DNA of 64,000 nt from contig NZ_CP027942.1 in NCBI RefSeq assembly GCF_005484985.1, forward strand, positions 1,364,001 through 1,428,000, in the 5' to 3' direction. Shown piece after piece: positions 36,575 to 46,278 of this stretch; within the stretch, counting starts at the first letter, position 1; every line of letters starts with the position of its first letter. The notes beneath the pieces are model-generated. The model worked only from the letters and a program-made list of their open reading frames with translations. It searched no databases and had not been told where the DNA came from. The stretch comes from Agrococcus sp. SGAir0287 (GTDB taxonomy: Bacteria > Actinomycetota > Actinomycetes > Actinomycetales > Microbacteriaceae). A program made the position numbers and the translations under genes.

Positions 36575-38066
36575 ATGAACGAGACGGTTCGCGGCTACGG
36601 CAACTGGCGAAAGCCCTCGACGGCTGGCGTGTTCGGCCTCGGCCAGTCGGGCACGGTGCTGCTGTTCCTCGGAGCGTTCACGGTGATCGTCGTGATGATG
36701 TTCGCCCCGCTGTACGTCGCAGCATCGGTCGCGGCTGGCGTCGCGATCGTGCTGCTCCTGCTGCTGGTGCGCGACGCATCCGGCCAGAACCTCGCCACGC
36801 GTGGCCTGAACGGCCTGCTGTGGATGCGCACCGTCATGGAGGGAGCGAACGTGTACCGAGCATCGCCCATCGGCCGCGGCTCGAAGGACGGCAGCAACCG
36901 CCTGCCCGGCCTCGGCTCGACGACGGAGGTCACCGAGCACTACGACTCGTTCCGTCGACCGTTCGCCATGCTGCGCCTGCGCGCACGCGGGCAGTGGTCG
37001 TACACCGTCGTGATCGGCACCGAGCCTGACGGCGCCGCACTCGTCGACCAGGATCAGATCGACTCCTGGGTGGCGAAGTGGGGCCACTACCTCGCACGCC
37101 TCGGCCGCGAGCCCGGCCTCGAGGCCGCCTCGGTGACCGTCGAGACGGCGCCCGATCCGGGCACCCGTCTCACGACGCAGCTCGCCGCGGCTACCGACAC
37201 GGACGCGCCCGCGTTCGCACTCGACGTGCTCGAGGAGGTCGCCGTGACGTACCCGGCGTCGTCGTCGACGGTGCGCGCGTACGTGGCGCTGACGTTCAAG
37301 GGCCGCACGCGCGGCCGCGAGCGTGACCACGACGCGGTCGCGCGGGATCTCGCCTCGCGCATCTACGGCCTCACGTCCGCGCTCGAGGCGACCGGCGCAG
37401 GCGCGTCGGCGCCGCTGTCGGCGTCGCAGCTCGCAGAGGTCGTGCGCGTGGCGTACAGCCCCACGGACGCGCTGCTGTTCGAGCAGGCGCGAGCGCAGGG
37501 CGATCGCAACGTGGCGACGTGGAGCGACGCCGGTCCGATGGCCGCCGATGCGCACTACTCCTGGTACCGCCACGACGAGGCGAAGAGCATCACCTGGTCG
37601 ATGATCGGAGCCCCGGAGGGCATCGTGCAGGCCGACGTGCTCGCGCCGCTGCTTGCACCGCACCCCCGACATCCTCCGCAAGCGCGTGACGATGCTCTAC
37701 CGGCCGAAGTCGCCGGCAGAGGCGGCGAAGATCGTCGATCGCGACGTCGCTGCAGCGTCGTTCCGCAACACGGCCAAGCGCGCCGAGTCGGCGCGCGCGT
37801 CGCGCGCGGTGCGCGCGGCGCAGGCGACTGCGCAAGAGGAGGCGCAGGGCGCCGGCCTGGTCAACTTCGGCACCCTCATCACGGCGACCGTGCTCGAGGA
37901 GACCGACCTGTCGGACGCCGCGGCGATGGTCGACGACCTCGCCGCGGAGGCGCGTCTGCGCATCCGCCGCATGTACGGCAGACAGGACTCCGGCTTCCTC
38001 GGCGCACTGCCCATCGGGCTCGTGCTGGCGAAGTTCATGGCCGCCCCGTCGCTCGAGGACGCGTGA
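36575..38066 (+). pseudogene. SCO6880-family conjugation protein, frameshifted
   Basis: Second gene of the conjugation block. The N-terminus has two membrane segments (about 27-68), then a long soluble domain of the SCO6880 family found with VirB4 and TraG genes in actinobacterial conjugative elements. The frame breaks at the C5 run 37663-37667: one C too many moves the reading from LLAPHP into noise, while PDILRKRVTMLYRPKSPAEA continues in the next frame to the stop at 38066. Either a real inactivation, a sequencing error, or slippage. Start at ATG 36575 with GAGGAG upstream. Confidence 0.8.
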
Positions 38067-39583
38067 TGTTCGGACGCTCGAAGTCGAAGGCGAAGCCGCG
38101 CCCCACGCGTGAGCCGCAGCCCCTCGTCGACCCGGCCTTCGGCCTGGCCGGCAGGGGAGGCGGCCGCATGCGGCTCGTGCAGGCACCCACCGAGTACCGC
38201 GCGTCGACGATGCAGGCGTGCGGCCTGTGGCCGTTCGCCGTCGGCGCCGGCGCACCCATCGAGGGTGCCCCGTTGGGACACCACCTCTCGACCGGCGCCG
38301 CGGTGTGCGCGGACCCGATCTCGTGGTTCCGCGCGGGCATCATCCGCAACCCCTCGGCCGTCGTGCTGTCGAACCCCGGCGTCGGCAAGTCGACGACGGT
38401 CGCGCACCAGCTGATCGGGCTGTCGGCATTCGGCACGATCCCGCTCGTGCTGGGCGACACCCGCCCCGACTACGTCGAGACGGTTCGGGCGCTGGGCGGC
38501 CAGGTGATCTCCATCGGTCCCGGCCGCGGCAGCCTCAACGTGCTCGACCCCGGCGAAGCGCTCGAAGCGGCAAAGCGGCTGCAGGACGCGGGCAAGCACG
38601 CCGAGTACGAAGCCGTCATGGGCGATGCGCTCTCGCGCATCACGACGATGGTCAACGCGCTCATCACGATCCACCGCGCCGGCCCGGTCAACGAGGAGGA
38701 GACGATCGTCCTCGACCGGGCGATCCGGCTCCTGCTCGAGCGCGCGTCGTACGTGCCCCCGGTGCTCGGCGACCTGCTCGCGCTCGTGAAGGAGGCGCCC
38801 GAGCCGCTGCGCGCCGCGGTGCTCGCCCTCGATGAGGCCGACTACCGGATGCGCACGCGCGGGCTCGTGCTGAGCCTGTCGGGCCTCACGGGCGGCGGCA
38901 CGCTCGGCAGCATGTTCTCGCGCCGCACGAGCGAGCCGATGCGCCGCGATCGTCCGGCCGTGTACGACCTCTCGGCCATTGCCGAGACCGACACGGACGT
39001 GCGCGCTGCAGCGCTCATGGCGTGCTGGTCGGCAGGCTTCGGCACCGTCTCGGTGGCGCAGGCGCTCGCCGACGCCGGCCTCGAGCGGCGTCGGCACTAC
39101 GTCGTGGTCCTCGACGAGCTCTGGCAGGCGCTCCGCGTCGGCCACGGCATGGCGCAGCGCATCGACGTTCTCACGCGACTCAACCGGCGCGAGGGCATCG
39201 GCCAGATCATGATCTTCCACACCATGAAGGACCTCGACTCGCTTAGCAACGAGGAGGACCGCGCGATCGCGCGCGGCTTCGTCGAGCGCGCCGGCATGGT
39301 CATGTGCGGCGCTCTGCCGCGCTCGGAGATGGCGCGGCTGACGTCGGTCGTCGACTTCTCGCAGACCGAGCAGGATCTGCTCGTGTCGTGGAACGACGCT
39401 CCGCCGTGGACCCTCGACCAGTTCGGGGGAGAGGCCCCGCCGCCGCCTGGTCGCGGGCGCTTCCTCATCAAGGTCGGTGGCCGACCGGGCATCCCGATCG
39501 AGGTGAAGCTGACGTCGCACGAGCTACGCCTGGCCAACTCGAACCGTCGCTGGACCGAAGCATCCAGGATCGGTGCCCGATGA
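38066..39583 (+). CDS. VirB4-like conjugation ATPase
   Basis: A 505-residue ATPase of the VirB4/TraC class that powers type IV secretion. Walker A is NPGVGKST (103-110), Walker B is HYVVVLDELW, and the arginine-finger region follows RLNRREGIGQIMIFHT. The N-terminal domain present in full-length VirB4 is missing, as usual for the actinobacterial version that is split with the SCO6880-type gene. It overlaps the upstream gene by one base and the coupling protein gene by four. Confidence 0.87.
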   Translation: MFGRSKSKAKPRPTREPQPLVDPAFGLAGRGGGRMRLVQAPTEYRASTMQACGLWPFAVGAGAPIEGAPLGHHLSTGAAVCADPISWFRAGIIRNPSAVVLSNPGVGKSTTVAHQLIGLSAFGTIPLVLGDTRPDYVETVRALGGQVISIGPGRGSLNVLDPGEALEAAKRLQDAGKHAEYEAVMGDALSRITTMVNALITIHRAGPVNEEETIVLDRAIRLLLERASYVPPVLGDLLALVKEAPEPLRAAVLALDEADYRMRTRGLVLSLSGLTGGGTLGSMFSRRTSEPMRRDRPAVYDLSAIAETDTDVRAAALMACWSAGFGTVSVAQALADAGLERRRHYVVVLDELWQALRVGHGMAQRIDVLTRLNRREGIGQIMIFHTMKDLDSLSNEEDRAIARGFVERAGMVMCGALPRSEMARLTSVVDFSQTEQDLLVSWNDAPPWTLDQFGGEAPPPPGRGRFLIKVGGRPGIPIEVKLTSHELRLANSNRRWTEASRIGAR

Positions 39584-41361
39584 GCAGCACTCGGAAGTCG
39601 TCGCCCGGAGGCGACGCCGGGGGAGCGGTGCTCCTCATCCTCGTGCTCGGCGGGCTCGCCCTCTACGCCGCGGTGTGGGGTGTCATGGCGCTGTCGCACC
39701 AGGTCGACGGCACGGGCGCAGAGGTCCCCATCAACCCGATCGAGTTCGTCGCGGCCATCGCGACGGGCTCGCTGGCATGGGCGCCGTCGGCGCTCATGCT
39801 CGGCATCGCCGCCACGATCGTCGTCGCCGTCGTCGTGATCGGTGGCGCGTTCCTCATCGGCCGCGCACGCGGCAAGCGCTCGCGCGTCGACGCCGCAGCA
39901 CGGCACATGGGCCACGGCCGCGACGTCGAGGGCCTGACGCGGCAGAACGCCGTGGCGATCGCTAAGCGGCTCGGCGTCGCAGGCTCGCCCGGCGTGGTCG
40001 TCGGCGAGTCCGTGGCCACGAAGGCCACGCTCTACGGCTCGTGGGAGGACCTGCACGTGACAATCGCCGGCCCTCGCACCGGCAAGACGACGTCGCTCGT
40101 CGTCCCGGCGGTCGTCGACGCACCGGGCACAGTCGTAACGACGTCGAACAAGCGCGACGTCGTCGACGCGACGCGCGACGTGCGCGCCATGCACGGCCAG
40201 GTGTGGGTGTTCGACCCGCAGGGTGTCGCCGAGGAGCCCGCGACGTGGTGGTGGGATCCGCTGTCGTACGTCACCGACGACGAGAAGGCGCGCACGCTCG
40301 CGACGCACTTCGCCACCGGCAGCCGCGACGCCGGCGCCAAGACGGATGCGTACTTCGACGGCGCCGGCCTCGACCTGCTCGCCGGTCTCCTGCTCGCCGC
40401 GGCCGTCGACCGCCGCCCGATCACCGACGTGTACCGATGGCTCACGCGCCCCACCGACGAGACAGCCGCGGATGTGCTGCGCGAGCCCTACCCCGTGATC
40501 GCCGACCAGCTGCTCGGGGCGATGCAATCGCCCGAGAAGCAGCGCGGCGGCATCTACGGCACCGCGCAGCAGATGGCCGCGTGCCTGACCAACTCGCGCA
40601 TCCTCCCGTGGGTGACGCCGCCCGAGGGCGCCGACAAGTGGACTCGGGCCGCGTTCGACCCGCACACGTTCGTGCAGCACTCTGACACGCTCTATGCGCT
40701 CTCGAAGGAGGGCGCCGGCAACGCCGGCCCCCTCGTCACCGCGCTCACCGTCGCGGTGATCGAGGCGGCCGAAGAGCTCGCGAAGCGCTCGCCGAACGGC
40801 CGGCTCGTCGCGCCGATGCTCGGCGTGCTCGACGAGGCCGCGAACGTGTGCCGTTGGCGCGACCTGCCCTCGCTCTACTCGCACTACGGCTCGCGGGGCA
40901 TCATCCTCATGACGGTGCTGCAGTCGTGGTCGCAGGGCGTCGACGTCTGGACCGAGTCGGGCATGCGCAAGCTGTGGTCGGCTGCGAACGTCGCCACCTA
41001 CCTCGGCGGCGTGAAGGAGACGGGCTTCCTCGAGGACCTCTCCAAACTCGTCGGCTCCTACGACCGCGTCACCTCGTCGGTGACGTCGGGCCAGCGCACG
41101 TCGGTGTCCAGGTCGCTGCAGCGCGACCGCATCCTCGACGTCGACGAGCTCGCAGCCCTCCCCAAGGGCCGTGCGATCGTGCTCGCGTCCGGCTCGCGCG
41201 CGACGCTCGTGCGCACCCTGCCGTGGATGGCAGGGCGGCACGCCGACGCGATCCGCGCGTCGATCCAGGCACACGACCCGCACAGCGCATCGACGCTCGA
41301 GGACGCGTACGTGAGCCTCGCGAGCGTGCAGACGGCTGAGAAGGTGGAGGAGGCAGCATGA
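39580..41361 (+). CDS. TraG/VirD4-like type IV coupling protein
   Basis: A 593-residue coupling protein that would bring DNA to the conjugation channel. Two N-terminal membrane segments (about 15-38 and 68-95) precede a TraM/TraG-type ATPase domain with Walker A AGPRTGKTT (163-171), the EDLHVTIAG lead-in, Walker B GVLDEAAN and the RGIILMTVLQSWSQG strand. No relaxase is visible in the window. Linked by four-base overlaps to both neighbours. Confidence 0.88.
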   Translation: MSSTRKSSPGGDAGGAVLLILVLGGLALYAAVWGVMALSHQVDGTGAEVPINPIEFVAAIATGSLAWAPSALMLGIAATIVVAVVVIGGAFLIGRARGKRSRVDAAARHMGHGRDVEGLTRQNAVAIAKRLGVAGSPGVVVGESVATKATLYGSWEDLHVTIAGPRTGKTTSLVVPAVVDAPGTVVTTSNKRDVVDATRDVRAMHGQVWVFDPQGVAEEPATWWWDPLSYVTDDEKARTLATHFATGSRDAGAKTDAYFDGAGLDLLAGLLLAAAVDRRPITDVYRWLTRPTDETAADVLREPYPVIADQLLGAMQSPEKQRGGIYGTAQQMAACLTNSRILPWVTPPEGADKWTRAAFDPHTFVQHSDTLYALSKEGAGNAGPLVTALTVAVIEAAEELAKRSPNGRLVAPMLGVLDEAANVCRWRDLPSLYSHYGSRGIILMTVLQSWSQGVDVWTESGMRKLWSAANVATYLGGVKETGFLEDLSKLVGSYDRVTSSVTSGQRTSVSRSLQRDRILDVDELAALPKGRAIVLASGSRATLVRTLPWMAGRHADAIRASIQAHDPHSASTLEDAYVSLASVQTAEKVEEAA

Positions 41362-41672
41362 GCGACGACGTCGACGCGAACCTCGCGACGGGCGAGGTCG
41401 GCGAGGATGCGGCGCCGGAGGTGCCGAGTCTCGTCTACGGCAACTGCGTCGAGTTCTCCGACGCATTCCTGCGCCGCATCTACGTGCGCACCATTAACGG
41501 CCGCGACACCCACTGGTCGGCCCGCTGGTGGGAGAGCGCCGAAGCCATCTACCGGATCGACGCGCTCTGGCGCGCATGGGAAGCACTGCGACTCGACGCC
41601 GCGTTCGGCGCCTCGACCTGGCTACGCGACCACATGGACTACCACATGGGGATACTGACGTCGTCCGGCTGA
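41358..41672 (+). CDS. DUF4913 protein
   Basis: A 104-residue protein with a DUF4913 domain: YVRTINGRDTHWSARWWESA, RIDALWRAWEALRLD and WLRDHMDYHM. Genes of this family regularly follow traG-like genes in actinobacterial plasmids and integrative elements. Its role is unknown. It ends the conjugation block. Confidence 0.85.
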   Translation: MSDDVDANLATGEVGEDAAPEVPSLVYGNCVEFSDAFLRRIYVRTINGRDTHWSARWWESAEAIYRIDALWRAWEALRLDAAFGASTWLRDHMDYHMGILTSSG

Positions 41673-41826
41673 CCATTCGCCCACGACGACACCCGGCATA
41701 GCGCGAAGGATGGCCCGATCCCGCACGAGGCGCCGCCGGAGGGCATGTTTCCTGACGAGCGATTGTAAGCGGAGCGCTGGCTCGACGACCGAGCGTTGGT
41801 TGCACCAGCAGCCGCTCGGTCTCTCC

Positions 41827-41861
41827 GGTGCGAGCGGGCCTGGTACCGGCCCGCTCGCACC
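41827..41861 (-). terminator. Terminator of the CAP-domain gene
   Basis: A perfect 14-bp stem (41827-41840 with 41848-41861) with a 7-base loop lies three bases after the stop of the minus-strand CAP-domain gene. Confidence 0.85.
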
Positions 41862-41864
41862 GGC

Positions 41865-42563
41865 TCAGCAGTTGGCGAAGTTCAGCGTGTAATACGTGAG
41901 GCCGTTGCTGGAGGTGGCGGCGCCGACGCCGATGTGGGTCGCATTGCCAAGGATGTTTGCGCGGTGTGGCGGGGAGTCCATCCAGGGTCCGACGGGGGAA
42001 GCGTTGCCCATGGCGGATGCGACGTTCTCGGTCGCGCCGCCGCAGCCGACCGCTCCAACCTCGGATGCGAACGACGGATTGTGATACATCCTGGCGGACT
42101 GCGCTTGGCTGACGGACCATCGCTGTGCGACGCCTGTTACGCCGTCGTGCGCAGTGAACGGCGGCAGTCCGGCGGCTGCGCGTTGCGCGTTGAGGTCGGC
42201 GAGGATGGCTCCGGGCGAGACACCGCCGGCGACGGGTGCGAGCGCCCCGGTCGCAGCTTGTTGGGGCTGTGGCGGCGCCGGTGCAGTTCCACCGGTCGGC
42301 GCGGCGGTCGGTGCTGGAGCGGGTTCGGGAGCGGGTGCTGGTTCTGGTTCGGGTTCGATCCAGACCGTCAGCTCGTCTCGGTCGACGGTCTCGGGCGAGC
42401 TGCCGTCGACACCGACGCTCGCGTCGATGCTGGTGGTTTCGAGTGCGGCGGGTTCGTTCGCCCAGGCTGGGGCGATCTGCCAGGGCGCGCTCGTGCCAAG
42501 CACGAGGACGACGGTCGCGGCGGCTGCCGGGACGGCGAACAGGGGTGAGGTCTTGATTCTCAT
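41865..42563 (-). CDS. Secreted CAP-domain (SCP/PR1-like) protein
   Basis: A 232-residue exported protein: signal peptide (1-35, ending near PAWA), a Pro/Ala/Glu-rich linker (about 68-100) and a C-terminal CAP domain (about 112-232). CAP landmarks are ILADLNAQRAAAGLPP, MYHNPSF, ENVASAMG and SPPHRANILGN. CAP proteins are secreted and their activity in bacteria is mostly unknown. It lies downstream of the copper operon but behind that operon's terminator, so it is a separate unit. Confidence 0.87.
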   Translation of the reverse strand: MRIKTSPLFAVPAAAATVVLVLGTSAPWQIAPAWANEPAALETTSIDASVGVDGSSPETVDRDELTVWIEPEPEPAPAPEPAPAPTAAPTGGTAPAPPQPQQAATGALAPVAGGVSPGAILADLNAQRAAAGLPPFTAHDGVTGVAQRWSVSQAQSARMYHNPSFASEVGAVGCGGATENVASAMGNASPVGPWMDSPPHRANILGNATHIGVGAATSSNGLTYYTLNFANC

Positions 42564-42584
42564 GATGAGCGACGCGGGAGCGTC

Positions 42585-42627
42585 GGTGCAGCGCTGAGTC
42601 GCCGATGGGTCGGCTCAGCGCTGCACC
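42585..42627 (-). terminator. Terminator of the copper operon
   Basis: A 14-bp perfect stem (42585-42598 with 42614-42627) with a 15-base loop, 66 bases after the DUF305 gene stop on the minus strand and just ahead of the CAP gene start. Confidence 0.8.
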
Positions 42628-42693
42628 GCAGCTCGTGCCTCCCTAGGTACCGGGTGGTGGCGTCGCGTCCGCGGCGCACCACGTCGTGAGGTC

Positions 42694-43284
42694 CTAGAGA
42701 GCGGTCAGCAGCTCCTGCATCTCCTCGATCTCGGCCTGCTGGGTGTCGACGATCGTCTGCGCGAGCTCGACGGCGTCGGGGTTCTGGCCGTTGTCGACCT
42801 CGTCCTGAGCCATGTCGATCGCGCCCTCGTGGTGCTGGATCATCTGCTCGAGGAACAGGCGGGAGGCGTCGACGCCGGTGGCGTCTTCGAGCTCGGCCAT
42901 GTCCTCCTCGCTCATCATCCCGTCCTCGCCGTGATCCATGCCCTCGTGGACGGACGCGTCGACGCCCCAGTCCTCGAGCCAGGCGTTCATGGTGTCGATT
43001 TCGGGACCCTGGGCGTCCATGATGCGCTGAGCGAGATCGGCGACGTCGGCAGGGACGTCGTCCTTGGCGAGCAGCATCTCCGACATCTCGACGGCCTGCT
43101 CGTGATGGGGGATCATCATCGATGCGAACATGGCGTCCGCATCGTTGAAGTCGGCGTTCGAAGACTCAGCCGGGGCGCTGGAGCCGTGGTCCATACCCTC
43201 CATGGAGGAGGAGCCCTGCGAGCAACCAGCGAGGGCGATGACGGCCGCTGCTGCGGCCGCTGCAAGTGCGAGCTTGCGCGTCAT
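42694..43284 (-). CDS. DUF305 (CopM-type) lipoprotein, island copy
   Basis: A 196-residue copper-associated lipoprotein: lipobox IALAGC (cysteine about 21), two MMIPHHEQAVEM/IQHHEGAIDMA motifs and Met/His-rich loops EGMDHG. It is a clear paralogue of the chromosomal protein at 23239-23820, with the same length and motif spacing. Last gene of the copper operon. It probably holds extracytoplasmic copper delivered or exported by the ATPases. Confidence 0.88.
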   Translation of the reverse strand: MTRKLALAAAAAAAVIALAGCSQGSSSMEGMDHGSSAPAESSNADFNDADAMFASMMIPHHEQAVEMSEMLLAKDDVPADVADLAQRIMDAQGPEIDTMNAWLEDWGVDASVHEGMDHGEDGMMSEEDMAELEDATGVDASRLFLEQMIQHHEGAIDMAQDEVDNGQNPDAVELAQTIVDTQQAEIEEMQELLTAL

Positions 43285-43358
43285 TGTGTGTTCCTTTGCG
43301 TCTACGAATGGGGTGCCCGAGTGGGCGTGATGTGGTGCGGAGGTCTGCTCCGCACGCA

Positions 43359-43790
43359 TCACGTACGGATCACCGAGAGTTCGTAGAGCGAGGGGAGCGG
43401 GAAGGTGCCGCGGACTGTCGGCGCGCGCGTCGCCGTCCAGGAGTGCACGAGTACGGCGTTCAGCCAGGAGGTGGTCGCGCGTGGCAGGAGGAGCAGCGTG
43501 GCGAGGAGCGCGAGGACGCAGGCTGCAGCAGCGTCGTGCCCGGCGCCTCCCGCTTCGTTGCAGTCGTCGCAAGGTACGGCGGGCGAGGCGGCGTGATCGT
43601 GCGTGCTGCTCGAAGCGATCGGGGGCTCAGCCTCGTGCTGCGCGTCGATGGCGTGGCCGCTGACTGCGTGCTGCGGACCGCCACCGTGGAGATTGAGCGC
43701 GTGCATCCCGAGCAGGCCGCCGATGATGGCGACAGCGACCGCCAACCACAGCAACAGGCGTGGGTGGAGGGTCGCTCGCAGCGGGCGCAT
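43359..43790 (-). CDS. DUF6153-like membrane protein
   Basis: A 143-residue protein with two membrane segments (about 12-32 and 90-108) and between them a His-rich extracytoplasmic loop with a CDDC motif. It resembles the DUF6153 family seen next to copper genes. A second member lies at 50056-50517 with the same layout (His-rich loop and CEDC). It may bind copper outside the membrane; this is inference from composition. It begins four bases after the csoR stop. Confidence 0.7.
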   Translation of the reverse strand: MRPLRATLHPRLLLWLAVAVAIIGGLLGMHALNLHGGGPQHAVSGHAIDAQHEAEPPIASSSTHDHAASPAVPCDDCNEAGGAGHDAAAACVLALLATLLLLPRATTSWLNAVLVHSWTATRAPTVRGTFPLPSLYELSVIRT

Positions 43791-43794
43791 GGGT

Positions 43795-44097
43795 TCAGCG
43801 CACCAGCCGTGCGATGGCTTGTGAGACTTCGGCGATGCGTGCCTCGGCGACGTCTCCGCCCTCTGCTGCCGCGTCGGCGACGCAGTGGCGCAGGTGATCG
43901 TCAACGAGCCCGATGGCGACGGACTGCAGCGCGCTGGTGAGTGCGCTGATCTGCGTGAGGATGTCGATGCAGTACTGCTCTTCGTCGATCATCCGGGAGA
44001 TGCCGCGAGCCTGACCCTCGAGGCGCTTCATGCGCCGCAGGTACCGGTCCTTGTCGGAGATGTACCCGTGCTCGTGGTGCTCGGTGGTGGTCGTCAT
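43795..44097 (-). CDS. csoR: Copper-sensing repressor CsoR
   Basis: A 100-residue CsoR/RcnR-family repressor. The copper triad Cys43-His68-Cys72 (in EEQYCIDILTQ and DDHLRHCV) has the exact spacing of M. tuberculosis CsoR. The N-terminal KDRYLRRMKRLEGQARGI is the DNA-binding helix. Copper binding should release it from the operators ahead of copZ, and possibly from the one at 26007. It is encoded inside the operon it probably controls, with an ATGA overlap with the ATPase gene. Confidence 0.93.
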   Translation of the reverse strand: MTTTTEHHEHGYISDKDRYLRRMKRLEGQARGISRMIDEEQYCIDILTQISALTSALQSVAIGLVDDHLRHCVADAAAEGGDVAEARIAEVSQAIARLVR

Positions 44098-46256
44098 GCG
44101 TGCTGCTCCGTCTTCGAGTGTGCCAGAGCGGCCGTGGCGCTGCGATCTGGGCGCAAGTCGAGGCGGCGCAGCAGCTGCGCGTTCAGTGCGACGACGATGG
44201 TCGAGACCGACATGAGGATCGCGCCGATCGACATCGGCAGGATGAAGCCGACGGGGGCGAGGATGCCGGCGGCGAGCGGGACGGACAGCAGGTTGTAGCC
44301 GGCTGCCCACCAGAGGTTCTGCTGCATCTTGCGGTAGCTCGCTCGCGACAGTTCGATGACGGACAGCACCGAGCGGGGGTCGTCGCTGGCGAGGATGACG
44401 CCGGCGCTGGCGATCGCGACGTCGGTGCCGGCGCCGATTGCGATGCCGACGTCGGCCTGCGCGAGCGCGGGGGCGTCGTTGACGCCATCGCCGACCATCG
44501 CCACCGACAGCCCCTCGCGCTGCAGCTCTGCGACCTTGGCGGCCTTGTCCTCGGGTCGCACTCCGGCGAAGAAACGGTCGATGCCGAGTTCGGTGGCGAC
44601 GGAGCGGGCGACCGCCTCGGCGTCGCCGGTGATCATCACGACCTGCACGCCTGCAGCATGCAGCGCGTCTACGGCGTCGCGCGACTCCTGTCGGATCTCG
44701 TCGGCCAGGCGCAGCCCGCCGATCACGGCGCCGTCCACGATGACGTGCAGGATGATCGCCCCTTCGCTGCGCCACAGCTCGGCGGCGTCGACCTCGTCGA
44801 CGCCTTCCTCGTCGAGCAGACGCGGGCCGCCGACACGGACGGTGGCGCCGTCGACGGTGGCGGTGACGCCGACGGCGGGGGAGGAGCTCGTGCTCGTGGC
44901 ACGAGCCGGGGAGAGACTGCGGCGGCGGGCGGCGTCGACGATCGCGCGGGCGAGCGGATGCTCGCTGTCGGCCTCGGCGGCGGCGGCGAGCGCAAGCACG
45001 TCATCCTCCGAGCGTCCGGCGACCGGGTAAACGGCGGTGACGGTCGGCTCGCCCTTGGTGAGAGTGCCGGTCTTGTCGAACAGCACGGCGTCGACCGTGC
45101 GCATCCGCTCGAGCGCGAGACGATCCTTCACGAGCACGCCGCCGCGGGCGGCGCGTTCGGTGGCGATCGACACAACGAGCGGGATCGCGAGGCCGAGCGC
45201 GTGGGGGCAGGCGATGACAAGGACGGTGATGGTGCGGATGACGGCCTGGTCCGGCGATCCCACAAGCGTCCACACGCTCGCGGTGATGACGCCGGCGCCG
45301 AGCGCGAACCAGAACAGGAGCGCGGCTGCCTTGTCTGCGATGCGCTGCGCGCGGGATGACGACGACTGCGCCTCGGTTACGAGGCGTTGGATGCCGGCGA
45401 GCGCGGTGTCGTCGCCGACGGCGGTGATCTCCACGCGCAGGTTGGAGTCGGTCGCGACGGTGCCGGCGGTGACGGCGTCGCCGGTCGAGCGGGTCACGGT
45501 TCGCGACTCGCCGGTGACCATCGACTCGTCGACGGCGGCCGTGCCGTCGACGATCGTGCCGTCGGCGGGGATGCTGGCGCCGGGGCGGACGATGACGAGA
45601 TCGCCGACGCGCAGGTCACCCGGGGCGACGGTGACGATGTCGTCGCCCTCGATGCGCTCGGCTTCGTCGGGCAGCAGCGCGGCGAGGGAGTCGAGTGCAG
45701 AGGTCGTCTGCGCGAGGGAACGCATCTCGATCCAGTGGCCGAGCAGCATGATGACCACTAGCAGCGCGAGCTCCCACCAGAAGTCGAGGTGGTGGTCGAC
45801 GACGCCGAGGCTGGCCAGCCAGGAGGCGACGAAGGCGACGGTGATCGCCAGCGCCACCAGCAGCATCATCCCCGGCTGCTTCGCGCGCAGCTCGGAGAGC
45901 GCGCCCGTGAGGAACGGCCAGCCGCCCCACAGGTACATGACGGTGCCGAGGACTGGCGAGACCCACTGGACGAGCGGGATGTCGGGCAGGGCATAGCCCA
46001 GCAGCATTGAGAACATGCTCGACAGCGCCACCGTCGGCACAGCCAGCGCGAGCATGATCCAGAACAGGCGACGGAACTGCGCCACATGCCCGCCATGACC
46101 GCTGTGGCCGCCGTGCCCGGCGTGCTGGTCGGGCGTGTGGTGATGCGCCTCAACGCTCGAGGCGGCGTCCGCAGATGATGCGTCGTGCGCGCGCGCGCGG
46201 TGCGCGTGCTCGTCGTGGCCGTGGTGGCCGGCGTGCTCGTGCTGGGCGTTGCTCAT
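44094..46256 (-). CDS. Copper-translocating P-type ATPase (CopB-like, CPH type), island copy
   Basis: A 720-residue P1B ATPase closely related to the one at 23817-25967. It has CPH (IACPHALGLAIP), TGES, DKTGT, SEHPLARAI and GDGVND, no HMA domain and a 57-residue His-rich N-terminus (HAGHGGHSGHGGHVAQF) that lacks the long perfect repeat of its paralogue. Role: export of copper from the cytoplasm. Positioned between the YHS gene (22-base gap) and csoR (overlap). Confidence 0.94.
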   Translation of the reverse strand: MSNAQHEHAGHHGHDEHAHRARAHDASSADAASSVEAHHHTPDQHAGHGGHSGHGGHVAQFRRLFWIMLALAVPTVALSSMFSMLLGYALPDIPLVQWVSPVLGTVMYLWGGWPFLTGALSELRAKQPGMMLLVALAITVAFVASWLASLGVVDHHLDFWWELALLVVIMLLGHWIEMRSLAQTTSALDSLAALLPDEAERIEGDDIVTVAPGDLRVGDLVIVRPGASIPADGTIVDGTAAVDESMVTGESRTVTRSTGDAVTAGTVATDSNLRVEITAVGDDTALAGIQRLVTEAQSSSSRAQRIADKAAALLFWFALGAGVITASVWTLVGSPDQAVIRTITVLVIACPHALGLAIPLVVSIATERAARGGVLVKDRLALERMRTVDAVLFDKTGTLTKGEPTVTAVYPVAGRSEDDVLALAAAAEADSEHPLARAIVDAARRRSLSPARATSTSSSPAVGVTATVDGATVRVGGPRLLDEEGVDEVDAAELWRSEGAIILHVIVDGAVIGGLRLADEIRQESRDAVDALHAAGVQVVMITGDAEAVARSVATELGIDRFFAGVRPEDKAAKVAELQREGLSVAMVGDGVNDAPALAQADVGIAIGAGTDVAIASAGVILASDDPRSVLSVIELSRASYRKMQQNLWWAAGYNLLSVPLAAGILAPVGFILPMSIGAILMSVSTIVVALNAQLLRRLDLRPDRSATAALAHSKTEQHA

Positions 46257-46278
46257 GGCGGCTCCTCGGGTGGAGGGT

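Noticed and set aside
41645..41668. Sequence GGGGATACTGACGTCGTC resembling the 35-bp boundary repeat
   Set aside because: Only the first seven bases agree well, and it is within the conserved end of the DUF4913 gene; chance similarity.
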